Notes under the pieces: model-generated | Database searches by the model: none | Seen by the model: only the letters and a program-made list of their open reading frames with translations | Told to the model about the DNA's origin: nothing | Source: Takakia lepidozioides | Lineage: Eukaryota > Streptophyta > Takakiopsida > Takakiales > Takakiaceae | Length of the DNA stretch: 64,000 bases | Direction: 5' to 3' | NCBI GenBank assembly: GCA_030704615.1 | Contig: CM060733.1 | Coordinates: 23,560,001-23,624,000, forward strand | Position numbers and translations under genes: made by a program | Part shown: positions 48,113-58,589 of the stretch, piece after piece | How the letters are laid out: each line of letters begins with the position of its first letter | Position numbering within the stretch: the first letter of the stretch is position 1

Positions 48113-50350
48113 AGAGTGTGAGTGTGCCATGAAAAATCCACAATTCTGTTTCTAGAACCTTTTCTGGTCTATATGAGAGACAAATCTGTGGATATCCTTC
48201 TTGTATGGCTGGGGGAAATGAGGACGTAATTGAAGGGCAGGTCTCTTCTCTTAGCCTGTGCACCCAAGGGGACAAGATTTATGTCTCTCAAGGAACTCAG
48301 ACTGATTTCAGTGGAGAACAGTTGGACGAGTTGATTGCATACTGGGAGTCAAACATTAGTAGTATACAACAAACTGTTGTAGTTGGCGTTGAGGGCCTCA
48401 ATGTTGCTTTGGACAGTCAGAACTCTGTTGGAGCAAGCAGTTCTGCAGCTGTAAGTGAAATACCAAAGTGGGTGAAAGCTAGGCTTGGCCAAGGTGTTCA
48501 GCCACAAGGCTATGGTGTACTGGAGCAGAGGAGCAGGAGCTACACAAGTTTGTGCAATCAGACATGGTTGCAGCCGGACACACTCTGCACAAGGCAACCA
48601 TGAGCGGGGGTTCATTAGCAATGACAAGTTTGTTTTGCTTGAGGGAGATGCAGTCATTCACAATGAGGACACCCACAACCGTCTCAAAGCTTTCGAGTTG
48701 AGAGACTATCAGACCCTACCTTTGTTTTCTTTAGTGTTCAGTGAACGGGAGATAGGGGAGTATTGCTTTGTCTCTACCTGGCAGAAAGAGGAGGAGGGTT
48801 GGTTAGAATGAGCTACTGTAGCTTGGGACAAGGTTAGTGGCAGGTTTGTGGAAATAGATATACCTCCTATACCTTACCATCATGCAGAGCGAGACACTTT
48901 GAGAGAAGTCTGGCAGTTGATAGCATAGATCAGGATTAGATCTTGCTTGGTCGAGCTTCTATTCTTCCCCTCCATCTCTGTACTATTCTCATTACCTTGT
49001 ACTTGTAGTTGCCAAAGCCTCTCTTGGTGGAGGCCAGTCAGTCCGGGGTTGTGGGCCGGGATATTCTGCAGGATCAGCATTGCAGCTGGATTTTGGTGTG
49101 GGGGTGTTGATGTTTTGGTTTCTTGTGTTTGGATCCCCCCCCCACACCTGCATGTTTGACTGTTCGCCATGTTGGTTTTGTGTGGGCGCTTGCTTTCATA
49201 GGGATTAGGCCGGATTTGATCACCGGTCAATCCTAGAGTATGCTGTCGGTGGTGAGGCTGGAGTGATGACCAGCAAGACCACCAATGTTTCTTCTATGGT
49301 GAGGCTGGATTGATGACCAGCCAACCATAGGAGTTCTTGCGGTGGATGCAAGTGCAGGTGCCCTTAGCCACTGGGATATGACCCTTAATCCACAACAGGT
49401 GCTCACCCGTGTCACTATTAGAATTAGTACTAGAGCCTTATAGTGTCACGTGGGGGAGGTGCGGGTTGTGAGTGTCATCACGGAGTTACCCAAGGGTTTT
49501 GAGGGGAGTACGGCTAGAGGTAGTAGCAGTGAGAGTGGGTTCACCAGACGAGGTGTTCGTTTCAGACCACCTTCACCTCCACCCTCAACTAGTGCAGAGT
49601 CAGACACAGACTCGGAGGCTTCATCAACAGGTGTTCAGTTTCATTCGCCATTGTTGTGGGACGACATGGAGGAGATGTATGGAGCTATCAAGGGGCCTCG
49701 TAGGTACTCTGGAGCTGCGGGCACAATTGAGCTGGATGACTTTATCCAGGAGTTCAACAGCTGGTGTGATTTGCAGCAGATGCGCAATCCACAGCTGTTC
49801 ACCCCATTCATGGCGTGGAAGGGACTGTTCCAGCATTTGGAAGGCCCGCCTATGGACGATTACCACGAGTTCAGGCGAGGACATGAAGCAGAGATTGAGG
49901 AGTGGAGGATGTATTGGTCACCTGACTACGTCTCCATTACTCGAGGCACAACGCGACCAGTAGCTGCATCAGTACCAATATCTCCCACTGCCAGCAGTAG
50001 TAGTGGAACAGTAGTGCCGGTACTTCTGCAGGTGGTTCCAGTTCAAAAGGTGCTACTACTCCTCCTGCCACGACTACAATACATGTGCCTAGATTCAACC
50101 CGGTGGTGGAGTTCTTCTAGGAGTTGCGGAGGAACTACCAAGGTGTACGGACAGAGAAGCTGCGAAGTTTGCAAGACTTCCAGCGCAAACCCAGTGAGAG
50201 CTTGCGAGAGGCCCACACTCGTATGAGGCGCTTGATAAGTGTGACCCAAGGGGTTACTGAAGCTCAGGCAATCCAGTTCTGGTATGGAATTTTGGACAAG
50301 GAGCTCAGGAGAAGGGTGCGGGATGCAACCCTGTTACAAGCAGCCCAACC
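48113..50350 (+). pseudogene. gag: Ty3-type gag region, interrupted by element B
   Basis: The frame from ATG 48205 (MAGGNEDVIEGQVSSLSLCT) runs to 48,603; related text continues in other frames to about 48,900. The frame from 49450 is Ser/Pro-rich and then encodes a capsid-like block (IELDDFIQEFNSWCDLQQM, FMAWKGLFQHLEGPPMDDYH). After a frame change near 50,100 the retrotransposon gag core follows (LRSLQDFQRKPSESLREAHT, AIQFWYGILDKELRRRVRDA). The frame is cut at about 50,350, where element B begins. It could belong to the same family as the pol at 35.6-39.4 kb. The pol of this copy would lie beyond element B, outside the window. Confidence 0.6.
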
Positions 50351-50425
50351 GGGGGCTGCTATTTCATGAGCCATGAGCCATGAGCGGCATGAGCCATGAG
50401 CAGAGTCGTAAGTGTGGAAAAAAAC
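50351..50425 (+). repeat. Element B left terminal repeat
   Basis: GGGGGCTGCTATTT is followed by about five CATGAGC units in 50 bases. Element A has GGGGGTGCTATTC followed by CGTGAGCC units. The matching right end is outside the window. Confidence 0.65.
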
Positions 50426-50813
50426 ATGAGCAGCACTATTTTCCGGAAATGAGTGTCCGCGGGAATAGGGTTTAGGGTGCCACGGTCATAGGGGGAGAAG
50501 GACCTCCCGATGAAGGAGGTTCGGCAATGTTATTTAGAATTATATATTGAAAGGCAATGTTTCGCGAATGGTAGGGTGGTATTGCTCTGTACAATGGGGG
50601 CCCATTTCAGCCTACCAGCCATTTGCAAAATTCACCCACACTCCCAATCCCAAACGAAATGAGCAATGACGCATTCTCGGAACAATGGACACAGAATAGA
50701 ATAAAAAGAGGGCACAATGAGGTTTTTATTGATCCACATGAATTGCATTTGAAGCACGTCTACTGTGCTGATTGTGCCCTCAAATCTTGAGCCCTGTGCC
50801 TACTGAATACAAG

Positions 50814-51488
50814 TCACGTTGTCAATGGGACTTCGACTGCTCTCAGAACTAGCTCATGAGTCCTGGGGCTCCTCCATGTAAAGTCGATTGCAGCCGTTGT
50901 ACCGCCCCTAGTGATGTTCACCACAATGTCCTGCCCTTCAATCATACCACCATCGAATATGGAAATCTTCACGTTTTCGTCGTCCACACCAATGCGAATG
51001 TCCCCATACAATGGAGAAGAGGAGCGCACTCCTCGAGGAGAATAGGTCTCTCCGATGGAGTCCACCCACGTCCAGTGGCAGCAGTTCCACCGCAACAGCA
51101 TAGCAGTGCGCCTTCTTCTGCATGGGTGACCGTCGTAGCTGGGAAAATCGGAATCGAGGATGCGCAGGAGCCACGGACTCCTCAGACCAAGATCGTCACC
51201 CCGCTCGAAGGCGTAGTGGCCTACGATATACTCAAAAGCCACCAATGTTTCCACAATCGAACCAGTATCTTCTCTGTAATCTGTGTACCAGATAACAATG
51301 TCTCCCGATGTGGCCGAATACATTGCATAATCGATGCCTCCAAAGGGGCAGTCGTCCCGGTTCCGGAAGCACGGCATCCTTGCAAAGGAGGACCTGAGGA
51401 CGACTTGGATGCCGATGACCTTGCGGACAGCTACGAAGCCCTTAGATTTTGGAAAAGATACGAAGCGGAAGAGCAGTCCGGCCTCCAA
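50814..51488 (-). CDS. Hypothetical protein in element B
   Basis: A 224-codon frame near the left end of element B, on the same strand as the methyltransferase gene. The C-terminal two thirds look like a compact domain: MPCFRNRDDCPFGGIDYAMY, GDIVIWYTDYREDTGSIVET, WVDSIGETYSPRG, DIRIGVDDENVKISIFDGGM, ending VLRAVEVPLTT. A coding-like stretch in another frame just upstream (51,640-51,440; KMYGFIHRWRDEHVPPPSV) suggests an upstream exon joined by splicing near 51,390-51,440; I could not fix the sites. No family is recognised and no counterpart was found in element A. Confidence 0.45.
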   Translation of the reverse strand: MEAGLLFRFVSFPKSKGFVAVRKVIGIQVVLRSSFARMPCFRNRDDCPFGGIDYAMYSATSGDIVIWYTDYREDTGSIVETLVAFEYIVGHYAFERGDDLGLRSPWLLRILDSDFPSYDGHPCRRRRTAMLLRWNCCHWTWVDSIGETYSPRGVRSSSPLYGDIRIGVDDENVKISIFDGGMIEGQDIVVNITRGGTTAAIDFTWRSPRTHELVLRAVEVPLTT

Positions 51489-51994
51489 AATGGAGCATCT
51501 GGGTCACACGTACCCACCGACGGAGGTGGAACGTGTTCATCACGCCAGCGGTGGATGAACCCATACATCTTTCTCATCAACAAGTTATAGTTTGAGATCT
51601 GCCACCGAAGTCCATCCCCCCGGATGGAAATTCGGCGCCGCATTTACATCGAAGAGGGGATGGACTTCGTCGTGTCCAGTGGCTATCGGCCCACCTGGCA
51701 GTGAATGCCCATAGTTTGCGCAGCAGGGTAGGAAACTGAAACGGCTACATTCATGCAGCAGCCAATCTTCATCGGTCCAGGATCCTGTACGGGGGAAATT
51801 TAAATGTGCCCTGGAGTGTGCCCTGGAATGTACCTCACTTCTGTATGACTGTGTTTCATTGTGTTGAATAACTCTCGGATTTGGCCCACTGTTTACAATT
51901 TGATGTCTCATTTCTACAATTTGTCTGTCCGGTTGAATAAAGCAGAGTAACCGGTATGTGAGTCATGTGTCAAGAATATACCAGAGTAACGCCA

Positions 51995-52860
51995 TGTCGG
52001 ACATTAAAATGCGGCACCGCATTTCCATGTCGGCATGGAAATGTGGCGCCGCATTTCCATGTCGGCTTGTCGGCTTGGAAATGCGCCGCATTTCCATGTG
52101 CATCGAAATGCGGCACAGCATTTCCATGTCGGACATCGAAATGCGGCACCGCATTTCCATGTCGGACATCGAAATTCGGCACCGCATTTCCATGTCGGAC
52201 ATCGAAATGCGGCACCGCATTTCCATGTCCGAAGAAAATGCGGTGCATCATTTCCGTCCAGGTACACGAAATACCAACACGGGTCTATAAATTGATCAGA
52301 AAACGAGGTTGGCATTGCAAATGCGGCGACGCATTTCCAGCTTGGCAATGGAAACTTCTTTTTGGACAAGGGAATGCGGTGCCGCATTTCCGTCCAACAC
52401 TTCGAAAAGTGCACCTATTTCCGACCAGCGCGATGGAATGCGTTACCGCATTTCCGAGAGAGGGTCTGCAAATGGACAAATTGCGATGTCCGTTCTGGAA
52501 ATGCGGCGCCGCATTTCCATGTCCGTCATCGACTTTTTTTTACAATGGAATGCGGTGCCAATTTTTGCTGATGGGTCTGCAGTTCGAACAACGACCATCC
52601 CCAATATGGAAATGCGGCACCGCATTTTCAATCCCGCCATGTCGGCCTCCTTGTTCGACCTCCTTGTTCGACCTCTGTAAGCGTGGTGGCATCCATGCAA
52701 TGAGCGGGAGAGGCCAAAACTGGCGTGTGGACAAAGGAAATTTTGGAAATGCGGCACCGCATTCCCAATTCAGATTACTTTTTACTATGCCAACATTGAA
52801 ATGGAAAAATTAGTCCCTCCCCTGTTTTGGAAATGCGGTGCCGCATTTCCAAAAGAGGTT
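51995..52860. repeat. Element B palindrome array L (about 16 copies)
   Basis: Variants of GGAAATGCGG, two bases, CCGCATTTCC recur about 16 times. From 52,130 to 52,230 the spacing is 30-33 bp with a CATGTCGGACATCG spacer that is itself partly palindromic; further right the spacing grows to 50-130 bp with unrelated spacers. The array lies past the 3' end of the methyltransferase gene. Overlapping ORFs in all frames (MRHRISMS repeats and similar) are repeat shadows. Confidence 0.9.
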
Positions 52861-53038
52861 CTTAGAGTTGCCAAAATTTTGGAAATGCCCTGACCCATTT
52901 CTGATTTTGGGAGCGTCCTGGTTTGGGCGATTGTGTGGCTGGAATGCACACTGGAGAGGGGTCACGAATGTCGGGCAGAATTTTCTTTATATACTCTGGA
53001 AGAGAATTTACATTTACAGAGACTTCATTAAAATTCTA

Positions 53039-56000
53039 TTAATCTTGAAAATCATCCGAATCCTCATCCTGTTCTAGACTGTCCTGCTCCTCCTCCACCC
53101 CCTCAGTGCCTCTCTCATCTCCAGCGGACTGCTCGTTGGCCAGGCTTTCGAAAATCCCATCTTCCCCTTGCGGAACTGTCCATCTCACCTCCGTTGGGTC
53201 GTCTTCCTCCCTGTCTGCGTCGCTCTCATCCGCTGAATCACATATGTACTTTCGTACCCGTCTACCTGTCTGAGCTGCTGCCAACTCTTTCCTTATCCTT
53301 CTGTCCTCCCTAGCCCTCTCCAAAATCTGCTCTACTTTACTGGGATTCTCACTTCTTCTAATCGCTGTATTTGCGAGTTTAGCTGCATAACTAGGAAGGG
53401 AGTAGTCCCTCACCGGGCTCGTCATGAAGTCGGCCCTCGCAAAGAACGGGACATTCTTCCTGGCAGGAAGTGTAGGCCCTACATGTTTCGACCCGGACCC
53501 TGCAATCCTGCACATGACAATCATCAACGAGACTAATGAGAACCACAGTCGGGAAATTCCTTTGACATAAATGACCCAGAAGGCTTTGCAAACTTACAAT
53601 GTTTGCACTCACTCGTATTCCGGGTTCTCCTCTGCATCAATGTCCACTGTGTCTTCCTCGGACTCCGACGAATCCGAGGAGACTTCCGCTCTGTCGGGAG
53701 CCTTCACATTCCGTTGCAGCCCCTCCAGATGGGATCCCCACACGGATGAATCCTCCTCGTAGGCAAAGAGGTGCCGGTCGGAAAACCGCCCAGCCCACAT
53801 TGAGGCACCTGTTACAATGCCATCCACACATTACCACATGGCGCTTCAGATGTTGCGAACTACATCCTAACGAGAATTTGCAGAACAGCAGAGATCAAGA
53901 TTCTGCATACCTGTCCCACAGATGAGGTCCAGCACTGTGCCCTCCACGTCTGTGCATGTCTCCATAATTGTCTGAATGAAGGCAGGGCTCCGAGTCCGTG
54001 AGTACCGCAGGGGTTCCGTTGAAGTGAGGCTATGAGGGAGAAGTTCCTTGGGAACGTTGTTGAACAGAACGTCGTAATCGAGTGGGTCGCAGTTCGGGTC
54101 AACCTTTCCTCCCTCCTTCCGGAAAGCAAAGGTGGAGTTTTCCTTCACAAAGCAGTATGCATCGAACTGCTTCGTCTGCATACACAGGGGGAAAACGATT
54201 AGAAACCGAATGCGGCACCGCATTTGAAAGCACCCAAGCAAATGAATGGACGAGTGCCAGTGTCGTAATCACCTTCTTCCCTTCCGACCGAAGGCCCAGT
54301 GTGTTGATGCACGTCCACTTCTTTTTCAGAATCGGGACGGCGCTCTTGCGGGTCCACTTCGCAATTCCTGTCTGAGTGTTTTTTCCTCTGCTCGCCAGGA
54401 CAACCACACAGCCTCTGTCGTCCAACACCATGCGGGCAAGCCCGAATCCTTTCTTCCAAAAGTCCTCCGAGTACCTGTTCCAAGATGGCAAAGCTTGCAG
54501 TCCTTCCACAGGCTCTCCGTCCGGAATATCCAAGATGATCATATCGCAAGACCACTCGGTGGCATTTCCGCCCCTCCTACAATCCTTGTCTGCACACACC
54601 CTCTCAAAGAACGAGACCATATTCTGAAATCCTGGGGTGTCGGAAGGCTCTTCGGCAGTCGCCTTCTTCAGTGCTCTGCCCTTCAGACCCTCCATGGTCT
54701 TCATGTATGCCAACTTGGCTGCCCGTCCATCCAAAGCCGCCAAGAAACTCTCATTTACACACTGGACTACAGTTTCGGGAGCCACTTTCGGCCTCTTCAT
54801 TTCCACCGGCTCGAAAGGGTGCCCCCCTGGGGGGTTGAAGAGTGCCTTCTTTGCCGAGCCAGTTCTCGTGCCTCTCGTGACAACGGTGGGCACAGGGGAG
54901 GCAGCCTGCGTTTGGGGGGGTGGGCTGGTTGCAAAGTCTCCATCGGAGTCCTCTTCCTCACCCTCTTCCTGAACAGGCTGTTTCTGCTTCTTCGTTTTGG
55001 CGGGTGTCACAACAGCTGCTCCTTGCTGGCGAGTCCTCTTCTTCGACCCCTTCTGTTGGGCCTGCACAGCTGCATCCACCGTCTTTTGTGCCATCTCAGC
55101 TGCCTTTCTGGATTCTTCCAGAGCAGCAGATTCCTTTGCCGACTTTGGCCCAGCAGGGACACGTCTTTCCTTTCTCTTCTCTTCTGCCAAGGCGTGCAGA
55201 TCTTTCTCAGACTCGTCAACAATACCGCCAGACATGTCCAGGTACCACGGGCATCCAACGAGATGCGCGGGATGCCATTGTTTCTGCATCTCGGGTGTGT
55301 AGACACAGCTTGGGCCCGCCACGGTCCAAGCCATGAAGAACGGGGGCTCTTGAGCCAGGGCCCCTGTCTGAAGGAGCACGTATTTCATATACCTGCAAGG
55401 CAGTCAGCATGCGTGAGCAAAAGTTGAGACCAACCTACTGGCAGAGTGCCACCGAAAACATAAAATGCGAATGCGGTGCCGCATTTCCGAGACAAACCTC
55501 GTAACCAGGCTTCGCATACAAGGGCAGCTGTGCTTCACCTGTAAACAATTCGCATTGCAGCTTTCCCCGCTCCCTCCTGATGTGTAAACTCCACGCTCCT
55601 TCTTGCTGTCTGTAGCTCTCTGGCGAAAAGGTTGTCCTTGTACGCACATCTGAAACGTGTCACGTAGTCTTCCAATGTCTGTGTTCCATCCCATTTGACG
55701 TACAAGCCGAACGAATTTGTGTGCATTACGACTTGCTCCTTCGCATTCGACATTACCTGCGATTCCCAAATGCATTGTCACGTAGCAGTTCAGGGAATTC
55801 ATGTCAGAAAAGCAAATCTGGGGAAGTACCTTGAATTACCTGGAACCACCAAGTCATACGGTTGAGCCACACATCCACTGCAGGGTCGGAAACTTCCAGT
55901 GGAAAAGACCACATTGTCCTTATGCTCTCGGATGCATTCCAGATCGACAGCCACCGTGTCTGCCATTTCCGATCCAATGTCAGTGGCTGGAAGAGAGTGG

Positions 56001-58249
56001 CTATTGCTAGGAAGGAAATTCAGTGCATTGAAACCTCACCTTCTCTTTCGCCTCCACACATGCCGTTGAGAGGTGATGCAGTTTCTCCAATTGCATGGTC
56101 GGCTGCATGGCCCGAGAATAGTGTTTTGCAATCTCGGGGATGAAGTCCTTTCCAAGTGCCGGATCTGCAATTGCCACCAGCTTCACAAGCTTTGACTTGT
56201 ATTTGGTTCTGGACTTGACACCGGCTTCCTTCAAGTGCTCAGTCAATGACTGCAACGTTTTGACCTGCCCCTCACTTTCCATGAAGAAGCGTTTGGCATG
56301 GGCCAAATCCAGCTTGATGTTTGACTGCCAACAAAAACATGCAGAAGCGTTACATTCGATTCATGTGGAAACATTACTGGAAATTGGGGAAGGATGAGCA
56401 GAGGGAAATTGGAGCACGACTTACTTCGTATATCACCTCCACCATTCCATCCATAGTGAGACGATACCATGTCCGGTCTGTTTTTGCAACGGCTTTCTGA
56501 ATGAGCTCGGCTCCAGCATTTCCGCAAACATCTGCGGATCAGTAAGACCAGTTTTCCTCACCCTGTACAGCATATGTGCCATGTGGGTATGCACGTACGC
56601 ATTCTCAGTGACCCTGCAAGGCACACTCTCCAGTTCAGTACACGGAAGCACGGAATCAAACCAGAATGGAAACCGAAATGCGGCACCGCATTTCGAACGT
56701 GCTAGGGAGGGTATGAGTATCTTACGAGTTGAGGTCCGCCATGGCATTCTTGAGGAGGGAGGAGTCTGCCGCCTTCACCTTGAGGATGACACACTCCACC
56801 ATGTAATGCCAGCCAATGTGCTTGGCATGGTTCTGCTTGATGTACTCCCACCAGGCGAGAAGTCGGTGATTCCCGTCCCACACAAAGAACATTTTTCCCG
56901 ACATATGGCCGAAGTCGGGATCACCCTTCAGCGTCGCCTCGAATTCGTGGTTGCGAGTGTGCCAGTGGGTATCCCACGTTGACAATTCATCGGCAGTGGG
57001 TCCACGGGTTTCGCCGTCCTCATTCTCTATGGAAACGTAAAACGCTGCCGATCCCAGACGGTACCCTTCTCGAAATGCGAACTTGAGCTTATCCACATCT
57101 CCGGGAAGGGCCTGCCTGACGATGGGAAGGGAGACCATGCGACAGAGTGGGATTCGAAGAGTCCGCTGGAATACCCTGCTGCCCAGAACTCTGCCAATGC
57201 TACTGTGTGTCTCCTCCAACATTTTATCCGCTGCACTTTTGAAATCCTCCGGAGACATGTCTGTAGGTGCCGGTAGTGGCTGAGCAGCTGGAGCATCCTC
57301 AACTGGAGCTGCACTCTGGGGCCTGTGTGCGGGCAATTCTGCCATTGCAGAGGCCTCCTCCGGGCCTGCTAGCTCATCGGTGGTGAGGTCTGCCTGCGAA
57401 CGTTCAGCGGCAGCACCCTCCTCCGGTACCAAATCGAGATCAACGGTCGATCCCATTGCCTTCGCTGCAGCAGAGTCGGCCCCAACATCTGCAGGCGGGA
57501 AATCCTCCAGGAACTGAGCTTCAGCTCGTGGAAGCGGTTTTGCGGGAGATTGTTCGCCCGTCGCCCTGATTGCCTTCTGCTTCCTCATCCTTGCAGGTGA
57601 AGGTGTCTGCTGCAATTGAATCTGTCTTCTACCCTGCTGCTTCATTCGCGTTGGGGGGGGTGAATCGGCCTGAGCCGGTTCAGAAGCCAGTAGAGGGACG
57701 GGCTGCTTCTTCTTCGACTTTGCTGGAGAAGGGCCCGACCCCTGCTGGCGATTCTCCATGATCGAAGAACGCGAGTCGATCTCTGAGACTTTGAACTTGC
57801 CCTTCGAAGACGCGTCTTTGAATCGCAGAGGGCTAGGCCCGGCAGGAGTACCCGCGCTCGGGGATCGGGTGGGTGTACGTGCTGCAGCTAGCTCCTCGGA
57901 CTCTTCCTGCGGCTCTTCGGATTCCTGCGATCCCTCCAGCACGTCCACCTTTCCTGTTAGGCATGCAAACATGTTCTGCATTCAAGTCTCCTAGCATTCA
58001 GTCTAAGAATTACAGAAGCAAAATGGGGGGTTCGGTGCTCGATCAGCTGCGCGCAGCCCGATCGCATGGAGCTCTCACTGGTGGCTGGGTTGCCTGAGTG
58101 GCCTGCTGCTCGGAGATGGCAATCTCCTCCTGTAGACGCATCTGCTTCCTCCCCTTCGGCATTGGCCTACGTCCGAAGTATAATTTCCGGAGCTTGCGAC
58201 GAGGTCTCCTGTCTGGTGCACGAACTCCCCCCCTCTCAGGTTCGAGCAT
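53039..58249 (-). CDS. ParB-like domain plus N6/N4-type DNA methyltransferase-like protein, ten exons
   Basis: Exons on the minus strand: 58249-58079, 57975-56726, 56613-56425, 56324-56040, 55986-55840, 55756-55539, 55392-54273, 54175-53911, 53808-53613, 53507-53039. All introns are GT-AG (53-146 bp), and phases agree at every join except exon 3, which is one base short: the frame must change near 56,515. The product is about 1,430 residues. In order: basic, NLS-like N-terminus (RRPRRKLRKLYFGRR); Pro/Gln/Lys-rich linker; ParB-like domain with FFVWDGNHRLLAWWEY; unknown middle; PWYLD; second Lys-rich linker; motif IV position MIILDIPDG; VLDLICGTG (AdoMet-binding motif I); DRHLFAYEED (motif II); acidic tail ending DSDDFQD. 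ParB followed by motifs IV-I-II is the layout of ParB-linked N6_N4_Mtase proteins of phages and bacteria. DPPY/W being DIPDG leaves activity uncertain. Palindromes of the arrays sit in introns 2, 6 and 7. Confidence 0.75.
54208..54225. repeat. Array palindrome inside intron 7
   Basis: GAATGCGGCACCGCATTT lies within the intron 54272-54176. Confidence 0.85.
55469..55487. repeat. Array palindrome inside intron 6
   Basis: GAATGCGGTGCCGCATTTC lies within the intron 55538-55393. Confidence 0.85.
56674..56695. repeat. Array palindrome inside intron 2
   Basis: CGAAATGCGG, CA, CCGCATTTCG lies within the intron 56725-56614. The arms are ten bases and perfect. Confidence 0.85.
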
Positions 58250-58589
58250 AAGAAGAACAGAGAGAGGGAAAAGGGGCAAAGAGTGCAGATGGAAAGGGCG
58301 CGAGAGGGGTGACTGAGGAGACACGACAAAAGTAGATGAAACGGCGGTGATGCACCACTTGGGTTCGAAAGGTTGGACGAAAGTGTCTCCTCGTGGAGTT
58401 TGCGTCATTACGAAATTCGAATCGTTGAGGGTACGCCTGCCGTCCGAAAATCAAACATCATTATCCAACGGTCAGGCCGCGCCGCCTCATGCCCCTTCAG
58501 TCAGATAGAGTGCCGACATGTGCAGCAATTCCGTTGCTCCACGTGTTCACATTTCAAGGCATTTCCGTCCCAGCGTCTGATGAGTTGGA

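Noticed and set aside
48205-48603. Independent host gene
   Set aside because: The text leads into retrotransposon gag sequence on the same strand and is best seen as its N-terminal part.
51995-52860. Long overlapping ORFs in all frames (MRHRISMS- and NAAPHFHV-type repeats)
   Set aside because: They are translations of the palindrome array, and both strands and several frames are open for the same reason.
54246-55427. 393-codon plus-strand ORF opposite the methyltransferase exon
   Set aside because: It is antisense to an exon with conserved motifs and matching splice sites, and its sequence has low-complexity, antisense-like composition.
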